From Gammaproteobacteria bacterium (GTDB lineage: Bacteria; Pseudomonadota; Gammaproteobacteria; Chromatiales; Chromatiaceae): DNA of 64,000 nucleotides. This document shows positions 26,659-35,683 of this stretch, one piece after another. The notes under the pieces are model-generated. The model was given only the letters and a program-made list of their open reading frames with translations. It made no database searches and had not been told where the DNA came from. Position 1 is the first letter of the stretch; every line of letters starts with the position of its first letter. The position numbers and the translations under genes are program-made. The stretch is from assembly GCA_020445255.1 (NCBI GenBank), contig JAGRGY010000016.1:175081-239080 (forward strand), written 5' to 3'.

Positions 26659-27067
26659 GTGCGTCGGTCCTGACGGGCTTTGGCCGGAATGTCAGCGCTT
26701 CGGAGACCATGCGAATCGAACGGACAGGTTCGAAGCGCGGATCGAGTAGCGGTACGCGATACGCGCCCAGGCTGGCTCTCTCACGATGCGATTGGGTAGG
26801 CCGGCCCGGCACTTGGTGATGAGGAGGCGCGTCGTGACGACATTGGTCTTGGCAGTTTTCGCGGCGGGTGGTCCGGGATGCGGCGAAAAGGGCCGGACAA
26901 CGCCAACAACCTGGTCGTTAGGTATCGAAAGAGCGTCCCGTGTCGAAACAACGGATCCGGTAGTCGAAAAATATTGAACTACGACTTGGGACGCCTGTTA
27001 AACACGTTTCTACCGTTGGATCGAGCCCGCTCCGCGAGGAGCAGGGCGCTCAGGCCGTTCGCGGGCG
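26659..27067. other. Probable remains of the broken gene's 5' part plus intergenic DNA
   Basis: Minus-strand frames here contain scattered protein-like pieces (for example FEPVRSIRMVSEALTFRPKP near 26700), possibly the upstream part of the frameshifted gene in another frame. The rest (about 26830-27067) holds no gene that I can support. A short hairpin, GCTCC-GCGA-GGAGC, near 27030 lies just past the end of the radical SAM gene. Confidence 0.35.
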
Positions 27068-28129
27068 TCAAAAGAGCGACATCTGACGCACCGTGTCTGG
27101 CGCCTCGAACAGGTCGCAGCGCAGTGACGTGTCGACGTCCAGTCCGAGCCGGCGAACCGCGAGTCGAAAACGCTGCTCGATCATTGCGGCATAGTGCCCG
27201 GTGCCACGCAGACGGCGACCGAACTGGCCGTCGTTGTCACGACCGGCGCGTGTATCCCGCACATGACTCATCACGTGGGCTGCCTGGCCGGGGAAATGTC
27301 TCTGCAGCCAATCGCGAAACAATGGCGCGACCTCGAGCGGCAGTCGCAGCAGTATGTAACCCGCATTCGACGCGCCGGCATCGCGCGCGTCGGCGAGCAG
27401 CCGTTCGATCTCGGCTTCATTGAGCACCGGGATGATCGGCGCCAGCATCGCGCGCACGGGAATGCCCGCAGCGGCCAATCGCTCGATGACCTGGAGACGG
27501 CGATGCGGTGCAGCGGCGCGTGGTTCGAGTACGCGTGCCAGCCTGCGATCGAGCGTGGTCAGCGAGACCGAAACCTCGACCAGCTCGGATGCCGCCAGCT
27601 CACCCAGCAGGTCGATGTCGCGTTCGATCAGCGCCGACTTGGTGATCAGCATCACCGGATGTCGGAATGCCAGCAGTACCTCGAGGATCCGCCGCGTGAT
27701 GCGGTGTTCGCGTTCTATCGGCTGGTAGGCGTCGGTCACGCCGCTGATCGCCAGCGGTGCCGGCGCGTAGCCGGGTGCCGCGAGTTCCTGTCGCAACAAC
27801 GTCGGCAACGCCGGGCGGGCGAACAGCCGGCTTTCGAAATCGAGCCCTGGGGAGAGATCCAGCCAGGCATGGGTCGGCCGTGCGTAGCAGTAGATGCAAC
27901 CGTGCTCGCAGCCGCGGTAAGGGTTGACCGAGCGGTCGAACGGGATGTCCGGCGAGTCGTTGTAGCTGATCGCCTTGCGCGCCGCATCGATGGCGACCCG
28001 CGTCCGCAACGGGACACGCTCCTCTGCCGACCAACCGTCATCCTCGGGGCTGACGCGCGTGCCGTGGTAGCGATTCGCCGGATTCGTGCATGTCGCACGG
28101 CCGCGTGGTGTCCGGTCGTCGTCGCGCAT
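27068..28129 (-). CDS. SplB-like radical SAM protein (PA0069 family)
   Basis: The protein has 353 residues. The radical SAM cluster motif is YRGCEHGCIYCYARPTH, a CxxxCxxC triad followed by an aromatic residue. DIPFDRSVNPYRGC precedes it and ISGVTDAYQPIEREHRITR follows, both characteristic of the PA0069/Rv2578c group related to spore photoproduct lyase. These proteins bind a [4Fe-4S] cluster and SAM; their reaction is not established, and DNA repair is often suggested by similarity. The ATG at 28129 is preferred over an in-frame TTG at 28150, though neither has a clear ribosome site. Confidence 0.85.
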   Translation of the reverse strand: MRDDDRTPRGRATCTNPANRYHGTRVSPEDDGWSAEERVPLRTRVAIDAARKAISYNDSPDIPFDRSVNPYRGCEHGCIYCYARPTHAWLDLSPGLDFESRLFARPALPTLLRQELAAPGYAPAPLAISGVTDAYQPIEREHRITRRILEVLLAFRHPVMLITKSALIERDIDLLGELAASELVEVSVSLTTLDRRLARVLEPRAAAPHRRLQVIERLAAAGIPVRAMLAPIIPVLNEAEIERLLADARDAGASNAGYILLRLPLEVAPLFRDWLQRHFPGQAAHVMSHVRDTRAGRDNDGQFGRRLRGTGHYAAMIEQRFRLAVRRLGLDVDTSLRCDLFEAPDTVRQMSLF

Positions 28130-28289
28130 CGCCTGAAACCCGGGTGTCAAAAAACCTTACGCAATGCTAGTTGCGGAACCCGGCGGCACGCCAGTAGTCT
28201 CTGTTGCGATCGCGGCTGGCGGCCATTCTTCTTTAAATGCCAGGCAGTTGCGACGCGATCCGGCGGCAACGCGGCGGGACGTCGGCAAA

Positions 28290-28306
28290 ATGGCACGGCT
28301 GATGCT
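28290..28306 (+). promoter_or_regulatory. Near-consensus sigma-54 promoter
   Basis: TGGCACGGCTGATGCT matches the sigma-54 consensus (TGGCACGrNNNTTGCW) at all but one defined position, with GG and GC separated by exactly ten bases. The expected start site is about 28317, 41 bases before the ATG at 28358. It is the best promoter match of this class that I found here. Confidence 0.7.
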
Positions 28307-28357
28307 TGGTTGAACGCAGGTTTCGATTCTCGGTTGAGGGCCCTTTCGGAGGTGCCA

Positions 28358-28747
28358 ATGTCTGGGAGTAAGGTGAAGAGGGGTGTCGGTCGTGAGACCG
28401 AAGACATCAACGCCGAATCTTTGCCGGTAGGCATCTGCGAGTGCGATCTCGCAGTACAGAACGACGTCTTCTCCGGCACGGGCGGCATCAGCCGCAACAA
28501 CCGCGCTGCCGGATTCATTCCTGCCTACCTCAACACGGTGACCGGCGAAGCCGCGCTTTCGTGCCACGCCGACGGTTCACCGGCCGCGGTCCACGTCCTG
28601 GACGGTCTGCCCGACAGCTGGGTCTGCGAGCGCGATGCAAGCGGTGTCGTGACCCGTGCGAACGACGGCATCGTTGCCGGGTTCATGCTCGACGGTCGTT
28701 TCTATACCCGCGAAGCGGCTGCCCAGGTCCTGACCGACGGCGAGTGA
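28358..28747 (+). CDS. Conserved-looking hypothetical protein, sigma-54 controlled
   Basis: This is a 129-residue soluble protein starting MSGSKVKRGVGRETED, with no signal peptide or membrane helix. Its centre, GTGGISRNNRAAGFIPAYLN then TVTGEAALSCHADGS, suggests a beta-rich fold. The C-terminal half has WVCERDASGVVTRANDGIVA then GFMLDGRFYTREAAAQVL. I do not recognise a family. GGAGG lies just before the ATG, and the sigma-54-like promoter at 28290-28306 gives strong support that this is a real, regulated gene. The frame is open far upstream, but only this part has its own start signals. Confidence 0.75.
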   Translation: MSGSKVKRGVGRETEDINAESLPVGICECDLAVQNDVFSGTGGISRNNRAAGFIPAYLNTVTGEAALSCHADGSPAAVHVLDGLPDSWVCERDASGVVTRANDGIVAGFMLDGRFYTREAAAQVLTDGE

Positions 28748-29042
28748 CGACGCCGGTGTCACCGATCGGTTTGCCGCGCGCGTCTCCTCCGTTCCTTCCG
28801 CCGAACACCCATTGACTGCGCGCGCGGCTCGCCCCAGGGCAGCCGTGTGTGCAAGCGTGTCGGTACTCTCTGCCTGCCACCATCCCGGACGGCTTTCACA
28901 TTTTAGGTATTAATTCGCAAAAATTTCCTAAGCGCTTGAGCTAACATCAAGTAATCTAATTAACCCGGCGTGAATAAGAACCGGGAAAGATGCGCGCCGA
29001 GATTGCACGGGCGAGGTGTGCCGATCGTGCAAGGGGGAAGGA

Positions 29043-31706
29043 ATGTACGAAGCGTTTTACGACCTCAGCAGTGATCCCTTTCGTTTGTTGCCGGATCCGG
29101 GGATCTGCTTTCCGCACCGCAGCAACGCCCGTGCCTGGGCCTACCTTCGCTATGCGTTGAAACGGGGTGAAGGCATCGTCGTCGTGACCGGTGCACCCGG
29201 GACCGGCAAGACCACCTTGTCCGAACGTCTGTTGGCCGAATGCCATCCGGCGAAGACGGTCAGCATCCGCCTGGTCGCGGCCGAGCACTCGCCGACCGAT
29301 CTGCTGCGCAAACTGGCCTACGAGATGGGTCTGCCGGTGGAACGCAGCGATCATTCCATGCTGACCCTGATGATCGAACGGCATCTGCGCGGTATCGAGC
29401 GTGCCCAGCGCCGGGTCCTTGTCGTCATCGACGAGGCGCAGGCGCTGTCCCACCAGGCACTCGAGGCGATGCGCCTGCTGACCGACCTGCAGGTTGATGG
29501 GCGGCCAGTCATGCAATTGGTGCTGTTCGGTCAGGATGAGCTCGAAAGCGCGATGAGCGCGCCCGGGATGGAGCAGTTCCAGCAGCGGGTCATCGCCGGC
29601 TGCCGCCTGGAACCGATGAATCTCGCCGAGACCAAGGCGTACATCGAGTACCGTCTGACGGCCGCGGATTGGCGCGGTGATCCGGGGGTCAATGGTCCGG
29701 CGGTGCTCGCTATCTATCGCTACAGCCGCGGGGTTCCACGGCACGTCAACAAGATCTGCAGCCGACTGTTCCTGCTCGCAAGCAGCGAAGAAAAGCATTC
29801 TTTGACCGATCGCGACGTCGGCGTGGTCGTCGGCGATCTGCAGAGCGAACTGCTTGCGCCGAACGACGAGCAGACGCAGCAAATCGTCGACGGCCACGTC
29901 CGCAGCGGTGTCTTCGATTCCGCGTACGAACTGGCGTTGGTTCCGGATCCTGCAGCGCGCGTTCACCGGGCAGCCAATGCGCAGTCGAGGGATGCGCAGC
30001 GTCAGCGGGCAGCCGAAGTGCGTGACGCGCTGGAGCGGTCGTTCGCCGATGGTGACCCGTATCCGACGTCTCTGGGTGCGCTTCGGACGCAGCGCTCGCG
30101 GCGCCGCCGCAGCCGACTGGGTTTGCCGATGCGCGCGGTGAAAGCGGGGGTTCGCACATTGTCGCGTCGCGTGGCGTCAACGGTTCGCCGCGTCTGGCGA
30201 GAGAAGCGTCTGGTGCAGTCGTGGTTGCAGGCGATGTTCCAACGCATGTCCGTACAGTCCACGAGGCTGCGGCAATCGGTGACGCAGTCACTCGAAAGAC
30301 GTTGGCCGGTGTTGCGTACGCGCCTGATGCTGACAATGCAGGATTTGCGTGGCAAGCCTGTTGCAGGGTTCGTCCCGGTAGCGGTTGCGGCGGCCCTCGT
30401 CGTGGCCGTCACACTGATTGTGATTCGACCGGGCGTGCAGCCCCCGCGCATGCCGCGGTCGCATCTTGACGCACAGTTGAATGTCGAGTCGGCCGTCAAT
30501 CCCGAAGTGCTGGATGGTGGCCGATACCTCGACGCCCGGGCGAAGGCCGTGCAGGTCGCGCACGATGAGCCTGTCGCTGGCGTCGGGTGGATCGATACCG
30601 GCGTGGCACGCACGCCGCCTGTCGCCGAGCTCGGTCGCGACACATCGGTGGTAGTGGACCGGGCCCCGTCCGATGGCGGAGCCGTCGCGGCGGTCGACGA
30701 CGACGTCTCGGCCGGACTCGTCAGCATGCTCGGTCTGTCGGGAAGCAGTATGTACCACTGGGCAATGGGACAAGTCCGCGGATCGGTGCTATGGCCGCGA
30801 TCCGGGGCGTCGATCGACGAAGGGGAAGGCGAGGTCGCGGAAATGGCGGCACCTGAATCCGCCGTATCCGCGCCCGGAGGCATCGGCGATGCGTCGCTAC
30901 CAACGGAACCGCTTCAGGGAACAGCGCAGAGCACCAATGCGGAGATCGCCGTCGTTGCGTTGAACAATTCCCACGACTACGCCGCGTTCGTGAGGATACT
31001 GCCGCCAACCGCGTCAGGCGTGAAGCCGGTCGCGGCAGCGGAGCCGGAGGCGGAGAGTGTCGCGCAGGAGTCGGGCGAGCCCGAAATCACGACCACCGTT
31101 CCTGCCGAACCTGCCGCCGACGTGGCGGCGACAGATCAGTCGACGCCGGATCCCGAGACATTTGTCGTCGATGCCCCGCGCACGGACGCGACATCCGTAC
31201 AGCTGCTCGCGACCAGCATGGATCTGCAGGAACAGGAAACCGAACCGGAACCGCGGCGTCAAACGGGTGCTGAAATCGCGGGCTTGTTGCGGCATGCCGA
31301 CGACGCGCTGAACGCGGATCGCCTGCTGCTGCCGGAGTCGACCAGCGCCTACTCGTATCTGAAGCGCGTTCTGGATTCCGACCCCGGAAACCCGCAGGCC
31401 CTCGCAGGGATCGCAAGGATCGTCGACCGCTACGCAGCGCTGGCGAGCGAAGCCATTGGCGCGGAAGACTACGATCGCGCCGAACGGTTCGTTGCGCGTG
31501 GTATGCGGGTCCAAGCGTCGAATCCGGCGATCAAGCGGGTCAAGGCGGAAGTTGACGCCGCCCGCGCGGAGGCGGCGGCCGTTGCGTTGGCCGAGGCCGA
31601 AATGGCCAGGCTCGCGGCCGAGCCGGAGATCGTGGAACCGGTTGTCGAACCGAAGCGCACGCAGTCGAATTTCCAGCGCCTCATGAGCCTGGCGAACGGC
31701 CTCTGA
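29043..31706 (+). CDS. ExeA/PEP-CTERM-type AAA ATPase with membrane helix and repeat-rich tail
   Basis: The protein has 887 residues. Residues 1-270 are an AAA ATPase of the ExeA/GspA type: an N-terminal MYEAFYDLSSDPFRLLPDPG signature shared with PEP-CTERM-locus ATPases, Walker A GAPGTGKTT (50-58) and Walker B VLVVIDEAQ (125-133). A basic linker (about 330-435) is followed by one membrane helix at about 440-463. A low-complexity acidic region comes next, and then a TPR-like C-terminus (about 745-850) that includes YLKRVLDSDPGNPQALAGIA. GspA-like proteins use ATP to assemble secretion machinery at the cell wall, so an envelope-assembly role is likely. GGGGGAAGG precedes the ATG. Bases 28748-29042 upstream are partly AT-rich and hold no other gene that I can support. 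Confidence 0.82.
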   Translation: MYEAFYDLSSDPFRLLPDPGICFPHRSNARAWAYLRYALKRGEGIVVVTGAPGTGKTTLSERLLAECHPAKTVSIRLVAAEHSPTDLLRKLAYEMGLPVERSDHSMLTLMIERHLRGIERAQRRVLVVIDEAQALSHQALEAMRLLTDLQVDGRPVMQLVLFGQDELESAMSAPGMEQFQQRVIAGCRLEPMNLAETKAYIEYRLTAADWRGDPGVNGPAVLAIYRYSRGVPRHVNKICSRLFLLASSEEKHSLTDRDVGVVVGDLQSELLAPNDEQTQQIVDGHVRSGVFDSAYELALVPDPAARVHRAANAQSRDAQRQRAAEVRDALERSFADGDPYPTSLGALRTQRSRRRRSRLGLPMRAVKAGVRTLSRRVASTVRRVWREKRLVQSWLQAMFQRMSVQSTRLRQSVTQSLERRWPVLRTRLMLTMQDLRGKPVAGFVPVAVAAALVVAVTLIVIRPGVQPPRMPRSHLDAQLNVESAVNPEVLDGGRYLDARAKAVQVAHDEPVAGVGWIDTGVARTPPVAELGRDTSVVVDRAPSDGGAVAAVDDDVSAGLVSMLGLSGSSMYHWAMGQVRGSVLWPRSGASIDEGEGEVAEMAAPESAVSAPGGIGDASLPTEPLQGTAQSTNAEIAVVALNNSHDYAAFVRILPPTASGVKPVAAAEPEAESVAQESGEPEITTTVPAEPAADVAATDQSTPDPETFVVDAPRTDATSVQLLATSMDLQEQETEPEPRRQTGAEIAGLLRHADDALNADRLLLPESTSAYSYLKRVLDSDPGNPQALAGIARIVDRYAALASEAIGAEDYDRAERFVARGMRVQASNPAIKRVKAEVDAARAEAAAVALAEAEMARLAAEPEIVEPVVEPKRTQSNFQRLMSLANGL

Positions 31707-31744
31707 AGCGGCGCGGTTGCGCCGGCCTCGGACGTACGGTGACA

Positions 31745-31762
31745 CCCGCGCCCTGGCGCGGG
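31745..31762 (+). terminator. GC-rich hairpin after the ATPase gene
   Basis: CCCGCGC-CCTG-GCGCGGG is a perfect 7-base stem with a four-base loop, 38 bases after the ATPase stop. There is no T run. It could be a weak or Rho-assisted terminator that separates this gene from the 4.5S RNA promoter. Confidence 0.35.
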
Positions 31763-31856
31763 AGTGCGGCCGCCCCAAGGCTTTGGATCACCGGCCCGGT
31801 GGCCGAAATGGATGCCCTGGAGGCGGCGACCTCGCCGGGGCGCGCATCCTACGCGG

Positions 31857-31886
31857 ATGACGTCCGAGGCCTCTATGCGGCATAAT
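31857..31886 (+). promoter_or_regulatory. Sigma-70-type promoter of the 4.5S RNA gene
   Basis: ATGACG (31857-31862) and CATAAT (31881-31886) resemble -35 and -10 boxes with an 18-base spacer. The start would fall about 8-15 bases later, close to the predicted 5' end of the signal recognition particle RNA. Confidence 0.5.
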
Positions 31887-31901
31887 CCCGCATTCCATGG
31901 T

Positions 31902-32003
31902 GGTCCCGTTGGTCTCCCGCGACAATAGTTTGTGAACCCGGTCAGGCCCGGAAGGGAGCAGCCGCAGCAAGCGATTTGTGCGCCGGGAATCGCTGGCGGG
32001 ACC
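31902..32003 (+). ncRNA. ffs: Signal recognition particle 4.5S RNA
   Basis: The conserved SRP core GGTCAGGCCCGGAAGGGAGC (31950-31969) is present, with the GGAAG tetraloop that binds Ffh. The ends GGTCCCG and CGGGACC pair to close a long hairpin of about 102 bases. This RNA joins Ffh to target membrane proteins to the translocon. It lies directly before dnaX, as in many gammaproteobacteria. Exact ends are set from the terminal pairing. Confidence 0.92.
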
Positions 32004-32081
32004 GCCGCCCTACGTGCGGTGCATCCGGCCGCAACATTCGGTTAGACTGCCGCTACCGTATCCACGGATGTCCAGTCCCGC

Positions 32082-33785
32082 ATGTCCTACCAGGTCCTCG
32101 CCCGAAAGTGGCGCCCGCGTGATTTTGCCGAGATGGTCGGCCAGGAGCACGTCGTGCGCGCGCTCAGCAATGCGCTGAGCAACGACCGTCTGCATCATGC
32201 CTACCTCTTCACCGGTACGCGTGGTGTCGGCAAGACCACGCTGGCGCGCATCCTCTCGAAGTCGCTGAATTGCGAGAGCGGGGTGACCGCGACGCCATGC
32301 GGCACCTGTAGCGTGTGCCGCGAGATCGACGAAGGGCGTTTCGTCGATCTGCTCGAGGTCGATGCGGCATCCAAGACAGGGGTCGACGACACGCGCGAGC
32401 TGCTCGACAACGTGCCCTACGCGCCGGTGCGGGGCCGCTACAAGGTGTATCTCATCGACGAGGTGCACATGTTTTCGGGGCACAGCTTCAATGCGCTGCT
32501 CAAGACGCTCGAAGAGCCACCGCCGCACGTCAAGTTCCTGCTCGCGACGACAGACCCGCAGAAGGTTCCGGTCACGGTGTTGTCACGTTGCCTGCAGTTC
32601 AATCTGAAGCGTCTGCCGGTTGAGCAGATCGAAGGGCAGTTTCGACACATTCTCGATGCCGAGGGTATCGCCTACGAGCAGTCTGCGCTGGGCGTGCTGG
32701 CGCGTGCAGCCGACGGCAGCATGCGTGACGGTCTCAGTCTGCTCGATCAAGCGATTGCGTTCGGCGGTGGTGGAGTGGGGTTCGACGAGGCGCGCGCGAT
32801 GCTCGGCGTGGTAGCCGGCGAGCGATTGCCGGACATGCTGATGGCAGTGGCGCAAGGCGACGGCGCCGCGACCCTGGCCGCTGTCGAGGCCACGGCCGAA
32901 CATGCGCCGGATTTCGGCAGTCTTCTGCGTGAGCTGGTGACGCTCCTGCATCGCATCGCGATTCTGCAGGCGGTTCCCGGCGCAGCGCAGCCGGGATGGG
33001 GCGATCCCGGGCGACTGCAGTCTCTCGCGACCGCGTTGCCTCCCGAAGACGTGCAGCTCTATTACCAGATTGCGTTGGCCGGTCAGCGTGACCTGGCGCT
33101 GGCGCCGGACATGCGCAGCGGGTTCGAAATGGTGCTGCTGCGTATGCTCGCATTTCGTCCGGATGCCGCTCCGGCGGCGCGTACGGACGAGCGGCCGGGC
33201 CAGCCGCTCGCGGCAGAATCCGGCGATCAGAGGACCACGCCGACCCGGCGTTCGGGTCCGCGCCCGACGTCGTCTGCCCGCACTGCAACGGATGAGACGG
33301 CCCAAGCGACGCGGGAGCAAGGCCGGACGGTCGAGTCGTCACCGCCGGAGGTCGCCGCGCCGGAGCAACGGGATGCCGAAGCGCTGGCCGATTGGCACGG
33401 CTTCGTCGCCGGCCTCGGGCTCAAGGGAATGGCGGCACAACTCGCCGACAACAGCATGTACCAAGGCTGGGATGGCAGACACCTGTCACTGCGCGTCGAT
33501 CCCGCGTGCGCCGGCCTGCTCGGCAGCCTCGCCGAGCGGCGCCTGCAGGAATCGCTCACGGCCGCCATGGGGCGTGCCGTTGTACTCCGCTTGGCGGTTG
33601 CCGGCGGCGGCAACGAAACCCGCGCGCAGCGCCAGGAACGTGAACGCGAGGAAAGGCAGCGCGCCACCGAGGCGGATATCGCCGACGATCCACTGGTGCA
33701 GGCGATACAGGAAAACTTTGACGCGGCGATCGTACCCGACTCGATCCGCCGCCTTGAACGATCGAATGGAGGGGCTCAGTCATGA
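32082..33785 (+). CDS. dnaX: DNA polymerase III subunits tau/gamma
   Basis: The protein has 567 residues. It has the clamp-loader AAA domain with Walker [10 protein letters not shown] (45-53), zinc ligands Cys64/73/76/79, Walker [10 protein letters not shown] and sensor 1 [19 protein letters not shown] Pro/Thr/Arg-rich linker (about 370-430) leads to the tau-specific C-terminal domain. It loads the sliding clamp and ties polymerase to helicase. I see no A-AAA-AAG slippery heptamer, so the shorter gamma form made by frameshifting in E. coli is not evident here. Its TGA overlaps the ybaB ATG (ATGA). Confidence 0.97.
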   Translation: MSYQVLARKWRPRDFAEMVGQEHVVRALSNALSNDRLHHAYLFTGTRGVGKTTLARILSKSLNCESGVTATPCGTCSVCREIDEGRFVDLLEVDAASKTGVDDTRELLDNVPYAPVRGRYKVYLIDEVHMFSGHSFNALLKTLEEPPPHVKFLLATTDPQKVPVTVLSRCLQFNLKRLPVEQIEGQFRHILDAEGIAYEQSALGVLARAADGSMRDGLSLLDQAIAFGGGGVGFDEARAMLGVVAGERLPDMLMAVAQGDGAATLAAVEATAEHAPDFGSLLRELVTLLHRIAILQAVPGAAQPGWGDPGRLQSLATALPPEDVQLYYQIALAGQRDLALAPDMRSGFEMVLLRMLAFRPDAAPAARTDERPGQPLAAESGDQRTTPTRRSGPRPTSSARTATDETAQATREQGRTVESSPPEVAAPEQRDAEALADWHGFVAGLGLKGMAAQLADNSMYQGWDGRHLSLRVDPACAGLLGSLAERRLQESLTAAMGRAVVLRLAVAGGGNETRAQRQEREREERQRATEADIADDPLVQAIQENFDAAIVPDSIRRLERSNGGAQS

Positions 33786-34105
33786 AAGGTCCGATGGGGA
33801 ATCTGATGCGTCAGGCGCAGAAGATGCAGGAAGACCTGCAGCGCGCGCAGGAGGAGGTCGCGAAGGCGGAGGTCACCGGGGAGTCAGGTGGGGGATTGGT
33901 CAAGGTGACGATGAACGGCCGCCATGAGGTGCGCCGGGTTGAGATCGACGACAGCCTGATCGGCGACGACAAGGAGATGCTCGAAGACCTGATCGCAGCG
34001 GCGTGCAACGATGCTGCGCATCGCATCGAGGCGCACACCAAAGACCGCATGGCAAACGTAACCGCCGGTCTCAATCTCCCGCCGGGCATGAAGCTGCCGT
34101 TCTGA
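33782..34105 (+). CDS. ybaB: YbaB/EbfC nucleoid-associated protein
   Basis: This 107-residue protein starts [20 protein letters not shown] and has the family's central [17 protein letters not shown] and the proline-glycine-rich end [10 protein letters not shown]. YbaB dimers bind DNA nonspecifically. The gene sits between dnaX and recR, overlapping dnaX by four bases, which is the classic arrangement. Linked expression with replication and recombination genes is expected from the spacing. Confidence 0.95.
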   Translation: MKGPMGNLMRQAQKMQEDLQRAQEEVAKAEVTGESGGGLVKVTMNGRHEVRRVEIDDSLIGDDKEMLEDLIAAACNDAAHRIEAHTKDRMANVTAGLNLPPGMKLPF

Positions 34106-34124
34106 CGCGTCGACTGTCGTCACC

Positions 34125-34715
34125 ATGGCCGCGAAGTCCCTGCTCAATCAGCTGATCGACGGTCTGCGCTGCCTGCCGGGAGTCGGTCCGAAATCGGCGC
34201 AGCGGATGGCATTCCACATCCTGCAGCGTGACCGAGCCGGCGGCGCCCGCCTGGCAGCGGTCCTGTCCGAGGCCGTGCATTCGATCGGCCATTGCCGCCA
34301 GTGTCGGACGCTTACCGAAGACGACGTCTGCGAGCTGTGCCGCAACCCCGGTCGCGACGACAGCCTGCTGTGCGTCGTCGAGAACCCGTCCGACGTGATC
34401 GCGCTCGAGCAGGCGACCGGGTTCCGCGGTCGCTATTTCGTCCTCGGCGGGCGGCTTTCTCCGCTCGACGGCATCGGTCCAGGCGAGATCGGCATCGAGG
34501 ACCTGCGCCGCCGACTCGACGAGGTGCGCCCGGCCGAAGTGATTCTGGCCACGACGACCACCGTCGAGGGCGAGGCCACTGCCCACTACATCAGCGAACT
34601 CGCCGCTGGACTCGGCATCACCACTACGCGCATCGCCCACGGCGTGCCGCTCGGCGGGGAACTCGAGTACGTCGACGGCGGTACGTTGGCGCATGCATTT
34701 GCCGGGCGGCGATAG
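34125..34715 (+). CDS. recR: Recombination mediator RecR
   Basis: This 196-residue protein has the helix-hairpin-helix [16 protein letters not shown], a four-cysteine zinc finger ([16 protein letters not shown]) and a Toprim domain with [15 protein letters not shown], followed by [18 protein letters not shown]. RecR works with RecO and RecF to load RecA at gapped DNA. It follows ybaB by 19 bases. Length and motifs are normal. Confidence 0.97.
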   Translation: MAAKSLLNQLIDGLRCLPGVGPKSAQRMAFHILQRDRAGGARLAAVLSEAVHSIGHCRQCRTLTEDDVCELCRNPGRDDSLLCVVENPSDVIALEQATGFRGRYFVLGGRLSPLDGIGPGEIGIEDLRRRLDEVRPAEVILATTTTVEGEATAHYISELAAGLGITTTRIAHGVPLGGELEYVDGGTLAHAFAGRR

Positions 34716-34771
34716 TATCCAATCGACGACGGGGCACAGGTCCCGCCAGGACAGAGACGGAGGTGACAGCG

Positions 34772-35116
34772 ATGGATGAATGCATCTTTTGCCGGATATC
34801 GCAGGGCGATATACCGGCCGACAAGGTCTTCGAGGACGACACCGTAGTCGCGTTTCGCGACCTCAACCCGCAGGCCCCCACCCACATCCTCGTGATCCCA
34901 CGTCGCCATATCGCCACGCTGAATGACATCGACAACGATGCCGAGGCGATCATTGGGCGCATGTACGGCGCCGCGCGCGAGGTCGCGGCGGCGGAGGGGC
35001 TGGCGGAGGCAGGATTTCGCACCGTGATGAACTGCAACGAGGCCGGCGGGCAGACGGTATTCCACATCCATCTGCACCTGCTGGGTGGCCGTATGATGCA
35101 TTGGCCTCCGGGTTGA
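34772..35116 (+). CDS. HIT-family nucleotide hydrolase/transferase (HinT-like)
   Basis: This 114-residue protein has CIFCRISQGDIPADKVFED at its start, THILVIPRRH in the middle and the histidine triad QTVFHIHLHLLGGR near the end. HinT-type enzymes hydrolyse purine nucleoside phosphoramidates and AMP-lysine-type adducts. GGAGGTGA lies just before the ATG at 34772, well inside a longer open frame, which settles the start. It lies 56 bases after recR. Confidence 0.93.
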   Translation: MDECIFCRISQGDIPADKVFEDDTVVAFRDLNPQAPTHILVIPRRHIATLNDIDNDAEAIIGRMYGAAREVAAAEGLAEAGFRTVMNCNEAGGQTVFHIHLHLLGGRMMHWPPG

Positions 35117-35158
35117 GTGTCGAGAATCCGCGATGTAGTATCAATCACTTACAAAGTG

Positions 35159-35180
35159 TTCTTGCGATCAGTCGCAAGAA
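35159..35180. repeat. Perfect 9-base inverted repeat
   Basis: TTCTTGCGA-TCAG-TCGCAAGAA is a perfect palindromic hairpin 43 bases after the HIT gene. A smaller one, CACTT-ACA-AAGTG, lies just before it. There is no T run. They may act as a transcription terminator or as an operator for the following small gene. Confidence 0.6.
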
Positions 35181-35258
35181 TCCGGCGCGTGTCGAAAGAA
35201 CGAAAAGACTGCCGGCTGTCTATACTGCACAGTCGGCCCCAAGCCGAGACCGATTGCC

Positions 35259-35564
35259 GTGAAGATCACGCCCGCACTGCTGCTGCCACAGCGCATGCCT
35301 GCGCCGCAGGACCTTACCGCCATTGCGGCGGCGCAGGCTGTCGACCAGGCGACCGACCCCACGGGGCGGGAAGCGCCGCCGCGTGTGCCGGTGCAGACCG
35401 ACCCGGTGCAGCGGGCCCAACGGGTGCAAGCGGTGGGCGTCGATCGGGCGCGCCCTGCGGCATCGCTGCGTGCCGGGCGCGCGCTCGCCGCCTATGCGGA
35501 TGTAGCCGCTGCGGACGATCGCTGTTCGCTGCGGCGCGTACTGGGCTTCGACGCTTACGCCTGA
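35259..35564 (+). CDS. Small hypothetical protein
   Basis: This 101-residue protein has a GTG start and no membrane segment. The middle is rich in Pro, Gln and Arg, and it ends with RALAAYADVAAADDRCSLRR and VLGFDAYA. A closing block of the type RAL-xxY-x(5-10)-LLGVDxYA recurs in small unknown proteins of gammaproteobacteria, as far as I recall. A TATACT box lies at 35220-35225. There is no strong ribosome site; ATG at 35295 is an alternative. Function unknown. Confidence 0.5.
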   Translation: MKITPALLLPQRMPAPQDLTAIAAAQAVDQATDPTGREAPPRVPVQTDPVQRAQRVQAVGVDRARPAASLRAGRALAAYADVAAADDRCSLRRVLGFDAYA

Positions 35565-35683
35565 TACCGCGGCTATCGCAAGCCGCACCCAGGTGCGGCA
35601 CGTCAACATAATCGACGCAGAATTGGTCCATACTGGAATGTGAATTGCATTCGAGTGCCCATTTGGCCCCAGGAAGTCACGTC

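Noticed and set aside
26878-27423. Plus-strand frame before the radical SAM gene end
   Set aside because: No family, no start signals, and it runs antisense into the radical SAM gene.
27194-28357. Upstream part of the long plus-strand frame that ends at 28747
   Set aside because: It lies opposite the radical SAM gene and reads as noise. Only the part from 28358, after a ribosome site and sigma-54 promoter, looks real.
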